Source of the DNA: Pseudomonas koreensis
GTDB taxonomy: Bacteria > Pseudomonadota > Gammaproteobacteria > Pseudomonadales > Pseudomonadaceae
DNA: 64,000 bases
Assembly (NCBI RefSeq): GCF_025447595.1
Contig: NZ_JAOEJU010000001.1
Location: 496,001 to 560,000 of the forward strand
Direction of reading: 5' to 3'
Both the position numbers and the translations under genes were made by a program. The notes beneath the pieces are model-generated. The model saw only the letters and a list, made by a program, of their open reading frames with translations, had not been told where the DNA came from and searched no databases. Every line of letters begins with the position of its first letter. The first letter of the stretch is position 1. This document shows positions 26,209 to 35,336 of the stretch, piece by piece.

Positions 26209-27087
26209 TCACTGAATTGCTTTTATAACAGGATCTTTATAGTTTTCATCGATTTCTATCCCTGCAGCACGGGCATTGTTTTCAGCAGCAATACGCGCAT
26301 CATGGTCTCGCTTTAATTGAGTAGGCAACAGCTCTTTCCATCTTGCCTTTTCTTCATCTTTGGTAAAACCTGAAGACCAGAAGTCGCGCTCGCTCAGGAA
26401 CTCCATCGATAATAAATATGTTCCCGCCTTGTCCGGGGTGTCTTTGGAATCACGGCGCCAGGCTTTAAAAGTCAGATAGACGCCATCATTGTAAAAATAC
26501 CAATTGTAAAATGATTCAACTTTCAGCCAGCGATCAATGTCAAGCTCGTAGTCCGGATCCAGCCAAGGATGGCTGGAAGCCAAGTGCCCCAATACGTTGT
26601 CTGGTGAAGGAATTTTTCCTATCTGAGACCCGGAAATCCTAGGGTCCCCTGGATAGAAATAGTGTTTCCAGCCAGCTGATTGTATTTTTTTTAGCAGGTC
26701 ATAAATAAAGTCTTTTTGTTTTTCGTGCGGGCTGTTGTCAGGGAGTCCTCTCACTGTGATATCAAGATTTTCAATGGTGTCGCCGATTTTTTTGTCTATC
26801 ACCATCGTGATGCTTGTAACATTTTCAATTGCAAGTGAGGTGTTTGAGTTTTTTATTGTTGCCGTAGGTAGATCTTTTTCATTTGCCGATTTTTTAAATT
26901 TGTACCAGCAGAGATCTAGTTCACTCATGCACTCTTGAGAGATTTTTAACGGGGTGCTTTGTACAGTAGTTTCTATTTTGTCGTGCAGCTCTATTTCAAT
27001 GTGGTTTTGTACATTTGTCATGTTGGAATCACCATCGTTGCAAGCAGCAAGTAACAGGCCAGAAAAAAACACCCATAAAAATTTCAT
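26209..27087 (-). CDS. Predicted lipoprotein, candidate immunity protein of the vgrG1 cassette
   Basis: 292 residues. The signal peptide MKFLWVFFSGLLLAAC gives a lipobox with Cys16. No named domain is recognised. Its ATG overlaps the stop of the upstream gene (ATGA). The DNA here is visibly richer in A/T than the flanks, a sign of recent acquisition common for effector/immunity genes. A periplasm-facing lipoprotein right after a putative effector is a typical immunity position, but this is inference. Confidence 0.65.
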   Translation of the reverse strand: MKFLWVFFSGLLLAACNDGDSNMTNVQNHIEIELHDKIETTVQSTPLKISQECMSELDLCWYKFKKSANEKDLPTATIKNSNTSLAIENVTSITMVIDKKIGDTIENLDITVRGLPDNSPHEKQKDFIYDLLKKIQSAGWKHYFYPGDPRISGSQIGKIPSPDNVLGHLASSHPWLDPDYELDIDRWLKVESFYNWYFYNDGVYLTFKAWRRDSKDTPDKAGTYLLSMEFLSERDFWSSGFTKDEEKARWKELLPTQLKRDHDARIAAENNARAAGIEIDENYKDPVIKAIQ

Positions 27088-28082
27088 TTGGCATTTGACC
27101 AGGTGGCAATCGTCTTGATTTGGCCTTCCATGTAGCTTTCTCGTTCTCCCATGAGCTTGTGGTATTGCTTGGCGATGGACCCGATAAATTCCATTCGATC
27201 TGTTTCGTCGTAGAGATCGCCTTCCGACATCTGGACTCTGAGCTCTGGATTCTCAACATCGCAAGCAGTACTTAACGCAGCGACTCGTACCGGTACAAAT
27301 GGTGCCCACTCGAAACCAGCTTGCATTTTTAATGTTGCTCTAAATGGTGTGCTTTCATAAATCAATGGTTGCAGGATCCGACGTTGTTCGTGGTCGGCGA
27401 TGGCCAACAATGAGGTAAGTTGGGCATTTCTTCTTGCGGGTCCCTGAGAAAGCTCCTCGGTTGATTTTATTGCTTTAAAACCTTTAATAACGTCACTGGT
27501 TACAGCCAGGTTGTTTAATATTGGCAGCGCGTCATCTGCCCAAGGCAAGCTGTCGATGTTGGTTTTTATCTGGCCTTCACAGCTCCGCGCGTTGCGCTCT
27601 GGAGCGCACTCATCAAACTGATCTTTATATTTTGCGTAAAACCAATGCCAAACAAAAATATCTTGAAATAGCCAGAAATTCCCTTTCCCTAGGGAGTTTT
27701 TTCCAATTCGCAAGGGAGGCTGTACGATTGGCGGGGTAAGCGCGAGATAAGGGTCATTGGGAATAAAGTCTAGCCCACACTTAACTTGCTTGCTTGCAAA
27801 AGCGGCCAAACCCATCCAGTAGAATCGGCCTTTTAGTTCTGGTTTTCCATCTTCGCCAGATTCGAGGTAGAAGCCGGCATAAGCAGCCGCAATTCTAGCG
27901 GCCCGTGCACTGAAGTCAGAGATCAGCTCGTACTTTCCTGAGCTTGAGGATCGTTGTTTGCTTAGGCGTCGTATAGCTTCTTCTTGCCCCATGGCCCACA
28001 ATTTTTCGCAACCAAGGACAACTTCATGTACAGAACATTTTTTGTCGTTGGTGGTGAATGTAGTAATCGGTGGCGTGCTCAT
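27084..28082 (-). CDS. Putative VgrG1 cargo protein (possibly DUF2515-like), unknown activity
   Basis: 332 residues. Its ATG overlaps the vgrG1 stop as ATGA, and its own stop overlaps the lipoprotein start, so the three are translationally coupled. Visible pattern: FSARAARIAAAYAGFYLE, then KGRFYWMGLAAFASKQVKCGLD, then LFQDIFVWHWFYAKYK. I associate this with DUF2515-type proteins but cannot confirm it. No signal peptide or lipase/nuclease motif is seen. Position right behind vgrG suggests a T6SS effector. Confidence 0.6.
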   Translation of the reverse strand: MSTPPITTFTTNDKKCSVHEVVLGCEKLWAMGQEEAIRRLSKQRSSSSGKYELISDFSARAARIAAAYAGFYLESGEDGKPELKGRFYWMGLAAFASKQVKCGLDFIPNDPYLALTPPIVQPPLRIGKNSLGKGNFWLFQDIFVWHWFYAKYKDQFDECAPERNARSCEGQIKTNIDSLPWADDALPILNNLAVTSDVIKGFKAIKSTEELSQGPARRNAQLTSLLAIADHEQRRILQPLIYESTPFRATLKMQAGFEWAPFVPVRVAALSTACDVENPELRVQMSEGDLYDETDRMEFIGSIAKQYHKLMGERESYMEGQIKTIATWSNAK

Positions 28083-30289
28083 TTGTTCCGGCTCGCTTCA
28101 TAATCATCGGCACCAGACGGAACAGACAGCTCGTCCCATACAAGGTGAGCCTTCACAGGCTCCTTGGAATCTGTTTGCACTCTTGGGTGAAGCCCTTCAG
28201 CATCGCTCTTTGATATTTGCGGTGCTGTTTCTGAAGGGATAATCAGTGCTGTCTTGACGGATTTGACGGGCTTACCAAGTTTTGTCACGAATTTTAGTTG
28301 TTCGTCAAAACGGTCTTCTATCACTTTCGCTTTAAGCACGCTTCCAGCTCTGGCCTGATCTGCAATGAGTGGTATCAACGGCGGTAGAATCGCGATCCCG
28401 GTGCCGGCACCCGGCGCACCGCCGGTGTTGGCCTTCACCTCCGCACCGCTGATGGTCACGCCACCGGCATCGACCTTGACGAAACTGCCGCCAGCCTTGG
28501 CCGTCAGTTCCATGCCGCCTTCGATCACCACTTTGTCACCCGCGTGGTAGTGAATCTCCGTGCCCGCTTCCACGAACTGACCGGTGCCGACCTTCACGTG
28601 CTGGGTCACGCCTACGGTCAGGTGATCGTTGGCGCGCATTTCGCTCTTGCGGTCCAGGTGAGTGATACGGTGTTCCTCGACCTTGAATTCACTTAAAACA
28701 TTGGCTTCGACCGTGTCATGCCGTTCATTGCCGACGCGAATCTTCTGGTCGTGCTCGATGTTCTCGTCCCAGTCGCGCTGGGCGTGGATGTAGATCTGCT
28801 CCACACCTTTCTTGTCTTCGATGCGGAACTCGTTGTAGCCCTTGCCGCCCGGGGAGCTCAGGGTCTTGAAGGTGCTGCGGGTCTTGTTCGCCGGCAGGTC
28901 GTAGGGGACGACGTTTTCCTTGTGGTACAGGCAGCCGGTAACCAATGGCTGGTCGGGGTCGCCTTCGAGAAAGGTCACCAGCACTTCCATGCCGATGCGT
29001 GGGATGGCGATGCCGCCGTAGGCTGCGCCGGCCCAGCCGCTGGCGACGCGCAGCCAGCAAGTGGTCTTGTCGTCGGCCTGGCCTTCGCGGTCCCAGTGGA
29101 ATTGCACCTTCACGCGGCCGTACTGGTCGCAGTGGATCTCTTCGCCGGCGGGGCCGGTGACGATGGCGGTCTGGCTGCCGAGGACTTTCGGTTTCGGGTG
29201 TTCGAGAGCAGGGCGATAGTGGGCGTCCCACGGGGTGGCCACGAAGCTGTTGCGGTAGCCCTGGTGGAAATCGCTCTTGTTGTCGGTAACGTCGCTGGTG
29301 ACGTTTTCGCCCAGCACTTGCGGCTGTTTGCCTTCGTGGAAGATTTCGAGCAACAGCCACAGGTCGTTCCATTCGGCGCGGGGGTGTTCGGCCAATGTGA
29401 GGAAATGGCCGGTCGTCAGCGTCGGCTCGTCACCTTTGCCTTCAGCGAGTTTGTAGTCGCTGCGATGGCGTTCCAGCGCGCGGGTCGACAGGAACTTGCC
29501 GCGCTCGCGTGTGGTGAAACGGCCGGGGTAGTCGTAATCCTCCAGGTCCGGCATGAACTCGGATTTGACGGCACCTTCGGGCAGGATTTTCGGTTTCTCG
29601 AAATCGTAGTCGCGGCGGCTGACCCGGCTGGTGCGGGTTTCCAGGCGCAGGTTGAAGCGCTTGATCACTGGTTTGTCGGCGGTCATGCCGGAGTCTTGCT
29701 GGTAGTTGACCGGTTTCAGTTTGCGGAACACGGTCTGGTCGTCGCCGAACACCAGCTTGTGGCCGCCGCTGCTGTGCTGGAAGTGGAAGTGAATGCCTTC
29801 CTCTTCGCACAGGCGCTGGATGAAATGCAGGTCGGATTCATCGTACTGCACGCAGTAATCGCGTTCCGGATACTCGGCACCGAGCTGGAAGCTGTAGGCA
29901 TTGGCCAGGATCCCGCGATCTTCGAGCACCTGGGCGATGATCTTCGGCACCGTCAGTTGCTGGAAAATCTGCTGGTCATGGTTGTGCCGCAGGTAGGCCA
30001 GTTGCGGCACCAGGCTCAGGCTGTAACGGGTCAGGGTCTTGCCGGAATCACCTTGCTCGATGCGATACACCAGACCATGAATCTTGCCCTCGCCAGTGGC
30101 GCCGAAAGTCAGGCAGCCGGGCTTGTGCAGGAGTTCTTCAAGATTGAGGTCGGGGCGGGCGCTGACCAGTTCGAGGTCGAAACGGAACGGTTCGTTGAGG
30201 GCTTCGCGACCGGTGAAGCTGAGGACTTGCAGGTCGGCGGAAGCGCCTTCGAGCGTGAGGGTAATGTGGGTAGCGTTGGCGTCCAGCAT
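28079..30289 (-). CDS. vgrG: VgrG1, type VI secretion spike protein with C-terminal adaptor domain
   Basis: 736 residues from ATG 30289. Order: gp27-like base (about 1-370), gp5 OB-fold (CDQYGRVKVQFHWDREG near 420), a beta-helix with repeated short strands (HYHAGDKVVIEGGMELTAKAG), then a unique C-terminus of about 90 residues (FVTKLGKPVKSV onward). That tail looks like a transthyretin-like domain, which in other VgrGs docks effectors. It trimerises at the tip of the T6SS tube. It shares an almost identical central tract with vgrG2 at 31536-33738. Confidence 0.92.
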   Translation of the reverse strand: MLDANATHITLTLEGASADLQVLSFTGREALNEPFRFDLELVSARPDLNLEELLHKPGCLTFGATGEGKIHGLVYRIEQGDSGKTLTRYSLSLVPQLAYLRHNHDQQIFQQLTVPKIIAQVLEDRGILANAYSFQLGAEYPERDYCVQYDESDLHFIQRLCEEEGIHFHFQHSSGGHKLVFGDDQTVFRKLKPVNYQQDSGMTADKPVIKRFNLRLETRTSRVSRRDYDFEKPKILPEGAVKSEFMPDLEDYDYPGRFTTRERGKFLSTRALERHRSDYKLAEGKGDEPTLTTGHFLTLAEHPRAEWNDLWLLLEIFHEGKQPQVLGENVTSDVTDNKSDFHQGYRNSFVATPWDAHYRPALEHPKPKVLGSQTAIVTGPAGEEIHCDQYGRVKVQFHWDREGQADDKTTCWLRVASGWAGAAYGGIAIPRIGMEVLVTFLEGDPDQPLVTGCLYHKENVVPYDLPANKTRSTFKTLSSPGGKGYNEFRIEDKKGVEQIYIHAQRDWDENIEHDQKIRVGNERHDTVEANVLSEFKVEEHRITHLDRKSEMRANDHLTVGVTQHVKVGTGQFVEAGTEIHYHAGDKVVIEGGMELTAKAGGSFVKVDAGGVTISGAEVKANTGGAPGAGTGIAILPPLIPLIADQARAGSVLKAKVIEDRFDEQLKFVTKLGKPVKSVKTALIIPSETAPQISKSDAEGLHPRVQTDSKEPVKAHLVWDELSVPSGADDYEASRNK
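28551..30106 (-). repeat. Direct repeat copy 1: about 1.56 kb tract shared by vgrG1 and vgrG2
   Basis: I find no difference from 32000-33555 (constant offset 3449) in the stretches compared, and reading frames on both strands translate identically. The first mismatches on either side are 28550 (g, against a at 31999) and 30107 (a, against g at 33556). The flanking gene ends diverge. This points to recent duplication or gene conversion. Confidence 0.85.
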
Positions 30290-30439
30290 GCCTAGATTTC
30301 CGTCCATTGAATAAGCAAGAGACGGATGGTGCAGGATTAGCCGGGCTCGTACAACCCGCAAATGCCCGTCAGGGGCGTAGGGTTTTCCCCTAGAACGGGC
30401 GGTTTCGTCAATGGATACGAGGCTTTTGCGACTGTCCGG

Positions 30440-30973
30440 TCATTTCAGCTCGATGACTTCAAAGCCTTTTTTGTCGGGCATCGCGTTCATCCCTTCGGGT
30501 TCTCCCGGCTGGCCTTTTGGGCTGATGTAGTCGTAGACGATGAATTTTTCAGGGATTTCATAACCTTCGTTGGGGATGACCAGGCGCATTTGTCGAGCAC
30601 TCAGGTAAAGAAAGACCGGAAGGGCCTTCTCGGCAAAATCAATGCGCTCCAGGATTCCGCTGTCTGGATTCTTGCGTAAAACGGCGCCTTTCAAATACGG
30701 AGATCCATAGTTCAGGGCGTAGATCAGACCGGAGCCGGCGCACTTTGTCATGGCGACTTCGCCAACAAAATCCGAATCGGGCATGTCGGTGAAAGCCGTT
30801 TCGGTCTGGCTGTTGATCTTGACGAAAAGTCGTTGTCCGTCCTCGCTGGAGGTGGACAGCAGGGAAACCGTCGATCCGTCCGAAAGTGGACAGTCCAGAA
30901 GGTCTTTTTTAACGTCTGCAAAAGCGGGATGACAGGCAAGTGCGAGGATGAAAGGGAACCACAGCTTTTTCAT
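30440..30973 (-). CDS. Periplasmic protein, predicted immunity partner of the SLT-like effector
   Basis: 177 residues from ATG 30973, which overlaps the ancestral effector stop as ATGA. A signal peptide (MKKLWFPFILALACHPAFA) is followed by a mature domain with two Cys (LLDCPL and MTKCAG) and no enzyme motif. A periplasmic location is right for blocking a peptidoglycan-cutting effector. As sequenced, a one-base insertion upstream puts it in frame with the effector, giving a single 364-residue open frame at 30440-31534. Internal initiation at 30973 could still make the immunity protein. Confidence 0.65.
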   Translation of the reverse strand: MKKLWFPFILALACHPAFADVKKDLLDCPLSDGSTVSLLSTSSEDGQRLFVKINSQTETAFTDMPDSDFVGEVAMTKCAGSGLIYALNYGSPYLKGAVLRKNPDSGILERIDFAEKALPVFLYLSARQMRLVIPNEGYEIPEKFIVYDYISPKGQPGEPEGMNAMPDKKGFEVIELK

Positions 30974-31534
30974 TTCAATGTATCCCTGAGCACATCCATC
31001 GATGTTTGGGTTGGCGTCCAGCTTTCTGGCGCACTCACTGATTTTCCGGTAGTAAACGCCGTTCGATTTGCCGCGGTACTTTTTGTACGCCTCCTCGGTA
31101 GAACTCGAAATATCCAGCCAGTATTGCATGTACTCAGTACCGATCCTGATGTTCTGGGCTTCGTCCCAGATAAGGGGGGATGCGTAAAAAGCCGCTCCGG
31201 CGCTGAACGCCTCATCCGTCTGGGCCTGGTTTGGCATGCGACCCAGTTCCTTTTTCTTTCGGTATTTATAGACTTGCTTGACCGCCGGCTCCTGCATTTG
31301 CATGAGCCCCCGGGCGGAGTGTTTTCCACGACCGGCTTCAGGATCGAAGTGCGACTCCATGTAGATCTGGCAAATCACTGTGTTGGTGTCGATTTTCGAT
31401 TGGTTGTTGGCTTCTACCAGTTTCCGTATTTCCTTCAATCGTTTGTTGTCTTCCACGGCAACTTTGGCCGAGGCTGTGTCCGCTTTCGGAGTGAGAGGTT
31501 TCTGAGCGGTGGTCAGTGGCTTGTTCTTGGCCAT
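30970..31534 (-). pseudogene. Lysozyme-like (SLT) T6SS effector with 3' frameshift
   Basis: Starts at ATG 31534, one base after the ancestral vgrG2 stop. No signal peptide. The SLT core has the catalytic Glu60 in YMESHFDPEA and GLMQM at 76-80. Up to about residue 177 the frame is clear. Then the +1 frame reads SMDVLRDTLK plus TGA at 30970, a sensible end overlapping the immunity ATG. The length of 565 bases is 3n+1, so exactly one extra base lies near 30998-31007 (CCATCGATGTT). As sequenced, it reads through into the immunity protein. It would cleave peptidoglycan glycan strands in rivals. Confidence 0.65.
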
Positions 31535-31535
31535 T

Positions 31536-31682
31536 TCAGTCGTCCCATCCTGGGGTGATCGGTGGAATGTCATCAAAGACTTCGATCACTGCCATTTCTG
31601 CTTCCGTGCTCGAAATCTTTGCAGTCTTGCCTTCTTCATTGGTGCGTCCAACGATGCTTTTGCCGGAAGGCGGTCCTGATGA
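31536..31682 (-). other. Out-of-frame 3' end of vgrG2 (C-terminal adaptor)
   Basis: In the frame shifted by one base the sequence continues as SSGPPSGKSIVGRTNEEGKTAKISS and ends with TGA at 31536, one base before the effector ATG. This completes a transthyretin-like tail comparable with that of VgrG1 and restores the usual tight vgrG-effector junction. The distance 33738-31536 is 2203 bases (3n+1). Confidence 0.65.
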
Positions 31683-33738
31683 CATACGGGAAGTTCTTGA
31701 GCGGTCGCCCGGTATCCTGACTGGTGACAAGGAAGTCCAGATCATGTTCGGACTTCTCGGGGACGATCTTGCGCTCCAGCAATTGCCCGACGCTCCCCAT
31801 GGCGGCTGCCACAGGAATCAGAGGGGTGAGAATCCCGATCCCGATCCCGGTTCCCGCCCCCCGCGCACCACCGCTGTTGGCTTTCACTTCCGCACCGCTG
31901 ATGGTCACGCCACCCGCATCGACCTTGACGAAACTCCCGCCAGCCTTGGCAGTGAGTTCCATCCCGCCTTCGATCACCACTTTTTCTCCAGCGTGGTAAT
32001 GAATCTCCGTGCCCGCTTCCACGAACTGACCGGTGCCGACCTTCACGTGCTGGGTCACGCCTACGGTCAGGTGATCGTTGGCGCGCATTTCGCTCTTGCG
32101 GTCCAGGTGAGTGATACGGTGTTCCTCGACCTTGAATTCACTTAAAACATTGGCTTCGACCGTGTCATGCCGTTCATTGCCGACGCGAATCTTCTGGTCG
32201 TGCTCGATGTTCTCGTCCCAGTCGCGCTGGGCGTGGATGTAGATCTGCTCCACACCTTTCTTGTCTTCGATGCGGAACTCGTTGTAGCCCTTGCCGCCCG
32301 GGGAGCTCAGGGTCTTGAAGGTGCTGCGGGTCTTGTTCGCCGGCAGGTCGTAGGGGACGACGTTTTCCTTGTGGTACAGGCAGCCGGTAACCAATGGCTG
32401 GTCGGGGTCGCCTTCGAGAAAGGTCACCAGCACTTCCATGCCGATGCGTGGGATGGCGATGCCGCCGTAGGCTGCGCCGGCCCAGCCGCTGGCGACGCGC
32501 AGCCAGCAAGTGGTCTTGTCGTCGGCCTGGCCTTCGCGGTCCCAGTGGAATTGCACCTTCACGCGGCCGTACTGGTCGCAGTGGATCTCTTCGCCGGCGG
32601 GGCCGGTGACGATGGCGGTCTGGCTGCCGAGGACTTTCGGTTTCGGGTGTTCGAGAGCAGGGCGATAGTGGGCGTCCCACGGGGTGGCCACGAAGCTGTT
32701 GCGGTAGCCCTGGTGGAAATCGCTCTTGTTGTCGGTAACGTCGCTGGTGACGTTTTCGCCCAGCACTTGCGGCTGTTTGCCTTCGTGGAAGATTTCGAGC
32801 AACAGCCACAGGTCGTTCCATTCGGCGCGGGGGTGTTCGGCCAATGTGAGGAAATGGCCGGTCGTCAGCGTCGGCTCGTCACCTTTGCCTTCAGCGAGTT
32901 TGTAGTCGCTGCGATGGCGTTCCAGCGCGCGGGTCGACAGGAACTTGCCGCGCTCGCGTGTGGTGAAACGGCCGGGGTAGTCGTAATCCTCCAGGTCCGG
33001 CATGAACTCGGATTTGACGGCACCTTCGGGCAGGATTTTCGGTTTCTCGAAATCGTAGTCGCGGCGGCTGACCCGGCTGGTGCGGGTTTCCAGGCGCAGG
33101 TTGAAGCGCTTGATCACTGGTTTGTCGGCGGTCATGCCGGAGTCTTGCTGGTAGTTGACCGGTTTCAGTTTGCGGAACACGGTCTGGTCGTCGCCGAACA
33201 CCAGCTTGTGGCCGCCGCTGCTGTGCTGGAAGTGGAAGTGAATGCCTTCCTCTTCGCACAGGCGCTGGATGAAATGCAGGTCGGATTCATCGTACTGCAC
33301 GCAGTAATCGCGTTCCGGATACTCGGCACCGAGCTGGAAGCTGTAGGCATTGGCCAGGATCCCGCGATCTTCGAGCACCTGGGCGATGATCTTCGGCACC
33401 GTCAGTTGCTGGAAAATCTGCTGGTCATGGTTGTGCCGCAGGTAGGCCAGTTGCGGCACCAGGCTCAGGCTGTAACGGGTCAGGGTCTTGCCGGAATCAC
33501 CTTGCTCGATGCGATACACCAGACCATGAATCTTGCCCTCGCCAGTGGCGCCGAAGGTCAGGCAGCCGGGCTTGTGCAGGAGTTCTTCAAGATTGAGGTC
33601 GGGACGGGCGCTGACCAGTTCGATGTCGAAACGGAACGGTTCGTTGAGGGCTTCGCGACCGGTGAAACTGAGGACTTGCAGATCGGCGGAAGCGCCTTCA
33701 ATGGAGAAGCTGATGTGAATGGCATTAGCGTCCAGCAT
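31636..33738 (-). CDS. vgrG: VgrG2, T6SS spike protein, C-terminal tail frameshifted
   Basis: 700 residues as sequenced, from ATG 33738 to TGA 31636. Base, OB-fold and beta-helix parts match VgrG1 almost exactly. The C-terminus begins its own adaptor (DFLVTSQDTGRPLKNFPYVI), then runs into 13 unrelated residues after a one-base insertion near 31676-31685. The lost part continues in the next frame to 31536. The spike itself should still fold, but effector docking through the tail may fail unless the shift is a sequencing error. Confidence 0.88.
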   Translation of the reverse strand: MLDANAIHISFSIEGASADLQVLSFTGREALNEPFRFDIELVSARPDLNLEELLHKPGCLTFGATGEGKIHGLVYRIEQGDSGKTLTRYSLSLVPQLAYLRHNHDQQIFQQLTVPKIIAQVLEDRGILANAYSFQLGAEYPERDYCVQYDESDLHFIQRLCEEEGIHFHFQHSSGGHKLVFGDDQTVFRKLKPVNYQQDSGMTADKPVIKRFNLRLETRTSRVSRRDYDFEKPKILPEGAVKSEFMPDLEDYDYPGRFTTRERGKFLSTRALERHRSDYKLAEGKGDEPTLTTGHFLTLAEHPRAEWNDLWLLLEIFHEGKQPQVLGENVTSDVTDNKSDFHQGYRNSFVATPWDAHYRPALEHPKPKVLGSQTAIVTGPAGEEIHCDQYGRVKVQFHWDREGQADDKTTCWLRVASGWAGAAYGGIAIPRIGMEVLVTFLEGDPDQPLVTGCLYHKENVVPYDLPANKTRSTFKTLSSPGGKGYNEFRIEDKKGVEQIYIHAQRDWDENIEHDQKIRVGNERHDTVEANVLSEFKVEEHRITHLDRKSEMRANDHLTVGVTQHVKVGTGQFVEAGTEIHYHAGEKVVIEGGMELTAKAGGSFVKVDAGGVTISGAEVKANSGGARGAGTGIGIGILTPLIPVAAAMGSVGQLLERKIVPEKSEHDLDFLVTSQDTGRPLKNFPYVIRTAFRQKHRWTHQ
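32000..33555 (-). repeat. Direct repeat copy 2 of the shared vgrG tract
   Basis: Partner of 28551-30106 at offset 3449. Both copies have the same orientation, so RecA recombination between them would delete the SLT effector/immunity cassette or give a hybrid vgrG. Confidence 0.85.
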
Positions 33739-34004
33739 GCTTTGAATTCCATCCGTGAATAAGCAGGATGCAAATGTAGCGGGATTCGCCAGAAGCGCAC
33801 AATCGAAAAATCCTGTAGACCGCACGCGGGTCGGAACAACCAGTCAGTTTCAGACTAAAGTCGCCTGTAGCACGTCAAAGCCATCTGCCATCATTGCCGC
33901 TCACCCCGCGTGTTCACTGCCTCCCGGTTCTTTATCGATCCGGGACGGGAGCTATTTCTGGTTGTTTGCGCCTCTGCGCAATCGTTGTTCTGTTGGAGTT
34001 TTCA

Positions 34005-35306
34005 ATGCGTCCCCCATTTCCCCTCATCACCCCGCGCCAGTCGCTTGGCTTCGGAGCGTTCGTGCTGTGCGCCGGTTTTACCGCGCAGGTCCAGGCCAGC
34101 GGCTTTTTCGAAGACACCACGGCGAAGATCGAGTCGCGCACGGTGTACTTCAACCGCGATTTCCGTGACGGGCACACCTCCAGTGATCAGGGCGCGTCCA
34201 AGCGCGAAGAGTCGGCGCAGGGCTTCATTCTCAATCTGCAATCGGGCTACACCGAAGGCACGGTCGGTTTTGGTATCGATGCGCTGGGCATGGCGGGTTT
34301 TCAGCTCGATTCCAGCCCGGATCGAAGCAACAGCGGCCTGCTGCCGTCCAGCGGTGAGAGCCCGCGCGGTTCGAAAGGTCAGTACGCGAAAATGGGCCTG
34401 ACCGCCAAGGTGAAAGTCTCGGATACGGTGCTGAAATACGGCGCGCTGCTGCCGGATCTGCCGTTGCTCAAGTACAACGACGGTCGTCTGCTGCCGACCA
34501 TGTTCAACGGCGCGATGCTGACCTCCAAAGAGGTGAAGGATCTGACCTTCATGGCCGCGCGTCTGGACAAGTACACCGCCCGGGATTCGACCGATTCGCA
34601 AGACATCCGTGTGCACTGCAAGAACAAGCGCTATGCCTGCAACACCACTGCCGATCATTTCGACATGTACGGCTTCGACTACAAGATCAACGATCGCCTG
34701 ACCGCGCAATATCACTATGCCGAACTGGAAGATATCTATCGCCAGCACTTCGTGGGTCTGCTGGCCAATCAGCCGCTGGGTGACGGCGTGCTGAAAGCCG
34801 ATCTGCGTTTGCTGAAAAGCGCCGACAGCGGTGATGCGAAAGCCGGTTCCATCGACAACCGGGCGTTGAGCGGCATGCTGTCCTACGGCATCAGTGGTCA
34901 TACCTTCAGTGCCGGCTGGCAGCGCATGAACGGCGACAACTCGATGCCGTATCTGGATGGCAGCAACCCGTACCTGGTGAACTACGTGCAGGTCAACGAC
35001 TTCGCCGCCGCGCAGGAGCGTTCCTGGCAGCTGCGTTATGACTATGACTTCAAGGCGATCGGCATCAACGGCCTGAGTTTCCTGACCCGCTACGTGAACG
35101 GCGATCACATCAAGGTGCCGGGCAGCGATCAGGAAGGCAAAGAGTGGGAACGTGACAGCGAGCTGAAGTACGTGATTCAGACCGGCACGTTCAAGGACGT
35201 CAGCCTGCGGTTGCGTAATGCGACTTACCGCACCAACTACGAGAAGTTCGCCCGGGATGTGGATGAGACCCGGTTGATCGTGAGTTACAACTTTTCGGTG
35301 TTGTAA
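34005..35306 (+). CDS. OprD-family outer membrane porin
   Basis: 433 residues from ATG 34005 (SD TTGGAG). A signal peptide ends at about residue 28 (QVQA|SGF). The mature start FFEDTTAKIESRTVYFNRDFRDG and repeated amphipathic strands ending YNFSVL (terminal aromatic/hydrophobic) are typical of the 18-strand OprD/Occ porins. Substrates are small carboxylates, amino acids or peptides; the subgroup cannot be fixed. Divergent from vgrG2, which looks unrelated. Confidence 0.9.
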   Translation: MRPPFPLITPRQSLGFGAFVLCAGFTAQVQASGFFEDTTAKIESRTVYFNRDFRDGHTSSDQGASKREESAQGFILNLQSGYTEGTVGFGIDALGMAGFQLDSSPDRSNSGLLPSSGESPRGSKGQYAKMGLTAKVKVSDTVLKYGALLPDLPLLKYNDGRLLPTMFNGAMLTSKEVKDLTFMAARLDKYTARDSTDSQDIRVHCKNKRYACNTTADHFDMYGFDYKINDRLTAQYHYAELEDIYRQHFVGLLANQPLGDGVLKADLRLLKSADSGDAKAGSIDNRALSGMLSYGISGHTFSAGWQRMNGDNSMPYLDGSNPYLVNYVQVNDFAAAQERSWQLRYDYDFKAIGINGLSFLTRYVNGDHIKVPGSDQEGKEWERDSELKYVIQTGTFKDVSLRLRNATYRTNYEKFARDVDETRLIVSYNFSVL

Positions 35307-35336
35307 CCCATAGGTTGGCGGTGTCTGAGCTGACGC

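Noticed and set aside
30440..31534. Natural single-chain toxin-antitoxin fusion
   Set aside because: The presence of a full signal peptide in mid-protein, a 3n+1 length and a perfect ATGA junction in the other frame make a one-base insertion much more likely than a designed fusion; kept as a finding rather than as a gene call.
28718..33762. Two plus-strand frames of about 525 codons with identical sequence
   Set aside because: Both are antisense to the vgrG genes; their identity only reflects the shared DNA tract.
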